From: Anisus vortex
Taxonomy: Eukaryota > Mollusca > Gastropoda > Planorbidae
Assembly: GCA_949126835.1 (NCBI GenBank)
Contig: OX421506.1
Span: 30,486,441 to 30,550,440 of the forward strand
DNA: 64,000 nucleotides
Reading direction: 5' to 3'
The position numbers and the translations under genes were made by a program. The notes beneath the pieces are model-generated. The model did no database searches. It was not told the origin of the DNA and worked only from the letters and a program-made list of their open reading frames with translations. Shown piece after piece: positions 58,544 to 64,000 of the stretch (its first letter is position 1; each line of letters opens with the position of its first letter).

Positions 58544-59864
58544 TGTGGCGTTTTGGGAGAAGATTAACGTCACACGCAATAACTAAGAAAGGTCTTAGAT
58601 GTAATCCGCTCTTATAAGACACTATAATTATCTCATATGTACGTACAAACCACTGACACTATGTGCCACTATTGAATGTCTGATTGGAGTAAGAATGTGT
58701 CTTTCCTTTCTATCTCCTATATTATTTAACATTAAAGTATTTAGCTTGCATTGAATTTTATTTATATATATATGTATACGTTCTGCATGCTTATCAGTAT
58801 ATTACTTATTGTTATACGATTAGTCATTGATATTAGTTCCCATTCATGTACATTATAAATGTTGTATCACGTGTGTGTTCCTCCCCCCTCCCCGCCCCAT
58901 GCCCTCGGAACAAGGCCAGGGTCATACCTGACGCAACCAAGCTAATCCCCCCCACCCCACAGTCTCTTTGACCAGATCACAGGAAATTCACATCTCAATG
59001 ACGGTTCTTCCCCTGGTCAGAGAATAGGGAACTTGGAATCTTTAATGCAGGACCCCGACGGACAAGAGAGAAAACTCTGACCAACAACACAGGGCCTTCG
59101 AAGTTTCCCTACCGCCGCGCCTTCCCCCCCCCCCCGCACCCCCTCCCCACTACCGTTTGGTACTTATTTTCACATGCCAATCAATCAAATGTTGAATTAA
59201 AGAGACATGTTGACCAATCGGATACGCTATCTACTGGTCAATCTTACCCTTGCCCCTCCCCCCTCATTACAATCACATGGGGAGTTGCAACCTAACTTGT
59301 TGTTTAACATGTAATGTAAATGTAAGTTAGTTTTAGGTCAGTCTGGCTTAAGGAGTCTCGAGGGTTGGATGCCCCGAGCTCCAACAGCACCACGCGGTGC
59401 TACAGTCTGTTGTAGAGTCCTTGTTAGGACTATCTGCTACATATAGTTTAAGCCTATGATTAAATGTACACTCTTTATCATTGTATTTGGATTGTATGAA
59501 TTATGTGCTCATGTCATTAATGATTGAATACGGACTTTCACGTGAATAAAATATTCGTTGTTACAATACGCCTTGCTTATCGATTGATAGAATACCTGTT
59601 TGTGTGACGTCCAGTGACAGTGTCAATTAGTCAACAGTTTAACTCAACCTACGTATTAACGAGCCAAAACGAAACCTGGATATAAATTTGTCTTAGAATC
59701 ACCTAGGAATCATCTGCACTTCGGGACCACATACCACCTAGAAAACCTGCCTAAATCACCCCTCCCCATCACCCTGTGTACCTGCTGAGTTATCCACTAA
59801 GTCTGCACTGATAGCCTAGGCTAATTGCAGGCTCGGTGACAGAATCTTAGACCAGCACGCCACA
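58544..59864 (+). repeat. 5' LTR of the LARD-like element
   Basis: TGTGGCG...CGCCACA, with poly-C runs at about 59124-59136. Confidence 0.9.
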
Positions 59865-62150
59865 CCTGTGGGCTCGTGCCGGAATTAGTCTCACTTGACG
59901 TACATGGATAAGTACTCACGCTCAACATTGAACTCTGTGCTATGATATTCTTCACGTGATGAAAGACTGGGGGCTTAAGGTTTCATCAGGTGAGCGAACT
60001 GTGTTATTTGACTCCACTGCAAACACTCATCTATCATCGTAGAATTATACGTCAACTCTTATTTCTGCCAACGCTATACGCTTGAAATATATCGCCTTGC
60101 CTGTTCGGATTTTTTGCTGCAATACGTTTAGTTGTCGGCTTCACGCCACAATAACAAAATCGCCACTCATGTTTGGATAACTTGCTTTATTATGTTAGAT
60201 GTCGGCCGAAGGGCCACTAATAACAACGTCGTTTTCCTGCTCGGATTAGCTCCCGTACAACTCTGCACACTATAGGCTTGCCGAATGCCGATAGTCAATA
60301 GGCATATCGCCATTTCTGCTTTGGATTAGCTCATGCGTAACGAAATTATTTGCCAGATCGGGCATAACTATGTCCGCCAAATACTGTGAACCAGTACCCG
60401 CCCTGAGAAACACTGCAAATATTCGCGCCCACCGGGCCGCAATCCAGCCTGCAATCTTCAACATTGCATATGTTCGCCCATTCAGCTATAATTCTTGGAT
60501 ACTTTCAGCCACGTTCGCTCTGGATTAAACTGTCATGTGCAGTACGTTTCCTGAAAGCTGACATTATTGCCTTTAGAATGGAGTATATTAACTGTTATCG
60601 GATTACCATGTGTATATATTAACTTTTGATGAACTGTGTTCCTTACACAACGCGTCGGATAATAAATGTGTTAGATATAAAGACTGCCTACGGGCCAATT
60701 GACTGTTCTTAAAGCGCTACACGGCCGATGTCATCTGATGTGCCAGACCCACTCTGACGTCAAGACTCAAGATCCGCGGTCTAGCGTGAAAGAGAATGAA
60801 TGTCTATAAATAAAACAGTAAGTGGCACAGATGTAGTGGTCAAATGTACGTACAAGAAGATTATTGGTAGCGAATTAAATGATTGCTCTTTATCAGTTTT
60901 ACAAATTATAAAATTGTAATAGAGAAAGTAAAATGATTTTATCTTACTCTTACACAGTAGCCAAAGAAATTGACGCCCCACTGCCAGTCCCCCTCCCTCT
61001 CAGCCCCCCCCCCCCACGATGCCAGGTAAAACTAAATCTGCCCTGGGCATCTGGTCAGCGAGACATGACGCGTGTAAGGGCCGTAACTCGCCCCCCCCCC
61101 CCACTTTCTCTCCCAGTCGATAAACTGTATTGAACTGTTAAACAAGGAGAAATGTGTTGCTTGAGAAAAGAAGAGAAGCGAATAGTGTAACAATTAAAGT
61201 GAAGCTATGTCCGTGTTTTAGCTCTAGGGTCCAATAATTGCAAACGAACGACAACATTGGTATTATTTCCTGGCCTATCACGCCAGAGGAAAACTGGACC
61301 TTCCGCCTTACTCCACCCCCCCCCCCAACTAGAAGTCACTCGCGCGTGAGAAATCAGAATCCACGTGATCAGAAACACTAGTGTTTAGGCTTGTGTTGGG
61401 GTAAGCTGCACGCGCTCACACAACGCCCGCCGCCACCCCCTGAAGAAGGTTCACTAGACCAGTAATGCATGTACATATACGTTAAGCAAAGGACTCCGCT
61501 GCCCCACCCTCTATGACTCCGTCATAGATCCCCTGATATTTACGTGTGAGCCAGATCCCCTCAACCTGTCCGCTTTAGCGCGAGGCAGGGAGTGAACTGG
61601 TGGACCTGATAGTTCGATCAACAATTCGATCCCTATCACCCAGTTTTGGCATCCCGTCTCGGACTTCCTCCAATTTCGTAAACCCTACTGCCGAGGTCGA
61701 ATTATTATTATTATTATTATTATTATTATAAAGTGAATCCCGCATTTATAGCACATAGAAAGCATGAAATAAATAGATTTCTTAGCTAGTGCCTTTCAAT
61801 ATATGAAAAGTAAGGCCCAAGACAGTCACAGACAAACGATAAAATGAATAAACCGTGTCAATAACTTGCAAATAAAGGGGACGAACCTAGACTAAGCATT
61901 ATGCCGGAATAGATTTAAAGTACTGTAAGAAACGCTAAAGCATGCATTTCTCCTCCGTATATAACAGAAAAACGTAAAAATTCGCCCCGTCACCCCTTAC
62001 CGCCTTGTCTCGACCCCCCTCTTCCCCATAGCGATGACCACCCGCTTCGCTTCGATGGTCCAGAACTCTCATAGTGTAAATAGTAAGTGCAGTACCTCTA
62101 ATGGGTCAAATCTTTCATTATATGAAAGCTTTAAAACATGGCGGGACAGG
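59865..62150 (+). other. Internal region of the LARD-like element
   Basis: No convincing ORF. Contains about four imperfect units of about 70-80 bp (60090-60400) around a GCTCGGATTAGCTC phrase, poly-C runs, and an (ATT)n microsatellite at 61701-61729. Ends in GGCGGGACAGG before the 3' LTR, a weak polypurine tract. Confidence 0.65.
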
Positions 62151-63473
62151 TGTGGCGTTTTGGGAGAAGATTAACGTCACACGCAACTAAGAAAGGTCTT
62201 AGATGTAATCCGCTCTTACAAGACACTATAATCATCTCATATGTACGTACAAACCACTGACACTATGTGCCACTATTGAATGTCTGATTGGAGTAAGAAT
62301 GTGTCTTTCCTTTCTATCTCCTATATTATTTAACATTAAAGTATTTAGCTTGCATTGAATTTTATTTATATATATGTATACGTTCTGCATGCTTATCAGT
62401 ATATTACTTATTGTTATACGATTAGTCATTGATATTAGTTCCCATTCATGTACATTATAAATGTTGTAGCACGTGTGTGTTCCTCCCCCCTCCCCGCCCC
62501 ATGCCCTCGGAACAAGGCCAGGGTCATACCTGACGCAACCAAGCTAATCCCCCCCACCCCACAGTCTCTTTGACCAGATCACAGGAAATTCACATCTCAA
62601 TGACGGTTCTTCCCCTGGTCAGAGAATAGGGAACTTGGAATCTTTGATGCAGGACCCCGACGGACAAGAGAGAAAACTCTGACCAACAACACAGGGCCTT
62701 CGAAGTTTCCCTACCGCCGCGTCTTCTCCCCCCCCCCCCCCCCGCACCCCTCCCCACTACCGTTTGGTACTTATTTTCACATGCCAATCAATCAAATGTT
62801 GAATTGAAGAGACATGTTGACCAATCGGATACGCTATCTACTGGTCAATCTTACCCTTGCCCCCCCCCCCCTCATTACAATCACGTGGGGAGTTGCAACC
62901 TAACTTGTTGTTTAACATGTAATGTAAATGTAAGTTAGTTTTAGGTCAGTCTGGCTTAAGGAGTCTCGAGGGTTGGATGCCCCGAGCTCCAACAGCACCA
63001 CGCGGTGCTACAGTCTGTTGTAGAGTCCTTGTTAGGACTATCTGCTACATATAGTTTAAGCCTATGATTAAATGTACACTCTTTATCACTTGTATTTGGA
63101 TTGTATGAATTATGTGCTCATGTCATTAATGATTGAATACGGACTTTCACGTGAATAAAATATTTGTTGTTACAATACGCCTTGCTTATCGATTGATAGA
63201 ATACCTGTTCGTGTGACGTCCAGTGACAGTGTCCATTAGTCAACAGTTTAACTCAACCTACGTATTAACGAGCCAAAACGAAACCTGGATATAAATTTGT
63301 CTTAGAATCACCTAGGAATCATCTGCACTTCGGGACCACATACCACCTAGAAAACCTGCCTAAATCACCCCTCCCCATCACCCTGTGTACCTGCTGAGTT
63401 ATCCACTAAGTCTGCACTGATAGCCTAGGCTAATTGCAGGCTCGGTGACAGAATCTTAGACCAGCACGCCACA
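62151..63473 (+). repeat. 3' LTR of the LARD-like element
   Basis: Partner of the 5' LTR; followed by GTAAT. Confidence 0.9.
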
Positions 63474-64000
63474 GTAATAAATATGTTTTCTTATTGATGT
63501 TTTTTCTGTACTCGTTTATAATCAGTTTGTTTTTTCACTGCTACAATATGCCTTCCTCCGTTATAAGCTTTTTACAATCTTTTGTAATGTAATAAACATA
63601 ATGTATTGTGATTTTGATGTTGATACAATAAATAAACTTTTTTTGAGTGACATAAAATTTAAAACTTTAAATTTTTTCTTGCTTTGATTAGAAAATATTT
63701 ATGTATGCATAATGGATTAAATAATAAATACAATTGAATGTCTAACATTTAGCTTTTAATCTAAAATTGATTATTTAAATAAAAAGACGTAAATTTTAAT
63801 CTGTGCAGATAGAAGCCTTGAAGATTAATTAAACTATTGTGCGTATTAGAAACACACTTTCTGTACGCTAAGGCCAGCGCAGAACAAAATCATTATATGA
63901 AATATGTTAATTAAATGAATTTGATTTAGTATTTTGTCTCCTTAGAGAAGTCTTAAATAGGAAAATAACATTTGAATAAAGTTAAATTTACATTAAAAAC
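63474..64000. other. AT-rich flank, nothing recognised
   Basis: Contains AATAAA-type signals but no gene seen. Confidence 0.4.

Larger units (their letters stand above)
58544..63473 (+). mobile_element. LARD-like non-coding LTR retroelement
   Basis: 4930 bp. LTRs 58544-59864 (1321 bp) and 62151-63473 (1323 bp) begin TGTGGCG and end CGCCACA, and differ by roughly a dozen substitutions plus a few short indels. The 5-bp duplication GTAAT is exact on both sides. The internal region of 2286 bp has no Gag or Pol coding. TGTGGGCTCGTGCCGGAATT, two bases after the 5' LTR, resembles a tRNA-Pro primer site. Large LTRs with a non-coding interior fit a LARD that depends on a relative's proteins. Plus orientation rests on the primer-site position. 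Confidence 0.9.

Overview
The window is AT-rich eukaryotic DNA with spliced gene fragments and many eukaryotic transposable elements. Several repeat families (LINEs with a GATAA tail, tRNA-derived SINEs, a Helitron with a protease-like domain) resemble ones I associate with gastropod molluscs. A freshwater or heterobranch snail is my best guess, but this is inference, not proof.

Host gene. On the minus strand, an exon at 50906-50621 encodes a clear CARD (death-fold) domain and ends in phase 1 at a GT donor. Reading leftward there is a coiled-coil exon (49035-48952), then a scattered series of very small AG...GT-bounded exons (38751, 38419, 34099, 22685, 21622, 12461, 10140). Each has a length divisible by 3 and is open in phase 1. 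The last candidate exon carries a stop (7912-7875). I propose one gene of about 43 kb whose introns are filled with mobile elements. A further small ATG-containing exon (52526-52433) lies upstream.

Architecture. The gene body sits between the arms of a diverged inverted duplication: left arm about 6525-11760, right arm about 52433-55680. The right arm carries plus-strand paralogues of the last two exons. The left arm carries a broken copy of the upstream exon. A second, direct duplication links 20380-21700 and 33520-34180, each with one mini-exon.

Mobile elements. (1) 23505-30893: an apparently very young LTR retroelement with 455-bp LTRs that look identical, a GTGTG target duplication and one intact 1016-codon ORF. 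The ORF joins Gag, protease, a second capsid-like segment and the two ends of integrase, with no reverse transcriptase, RNase H or integrase core. (2) 58544-63473: a non-coding LTR element (LARD-like) with 1.32-kb LTRs, a GTAAT target duplication and a tRNA-Pro-like primer site. (3) 15150-19144: a decayed LTR element whose 3' LTR is split by a TTAA-flanked piggyBac-like insertion carrying a 24-bp minisatellite. (4) about 38900-44330: a broken Helitron, minus strand, with basic repeats, a DUF6570-like part, a cysteine-protease-like part, an HUH Rep and a PIF1-like helicase. (5) 2365-3461: the N-terminal part of a second Helitron. (6) 10611-11116: a hAT-type MITE whose empty site survives in the other arm of the inverted duplication. 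(7) Several LINE and SINE fragments, and pieces of other Gypsy-like elements.

Most remaining sequence is AT-rich intron or intergenic DNA with microsatellites, in which I recognise nothing. I ran no searches. Exon calls rest on splice-site pattern, phase and comparison of copies inside the window.
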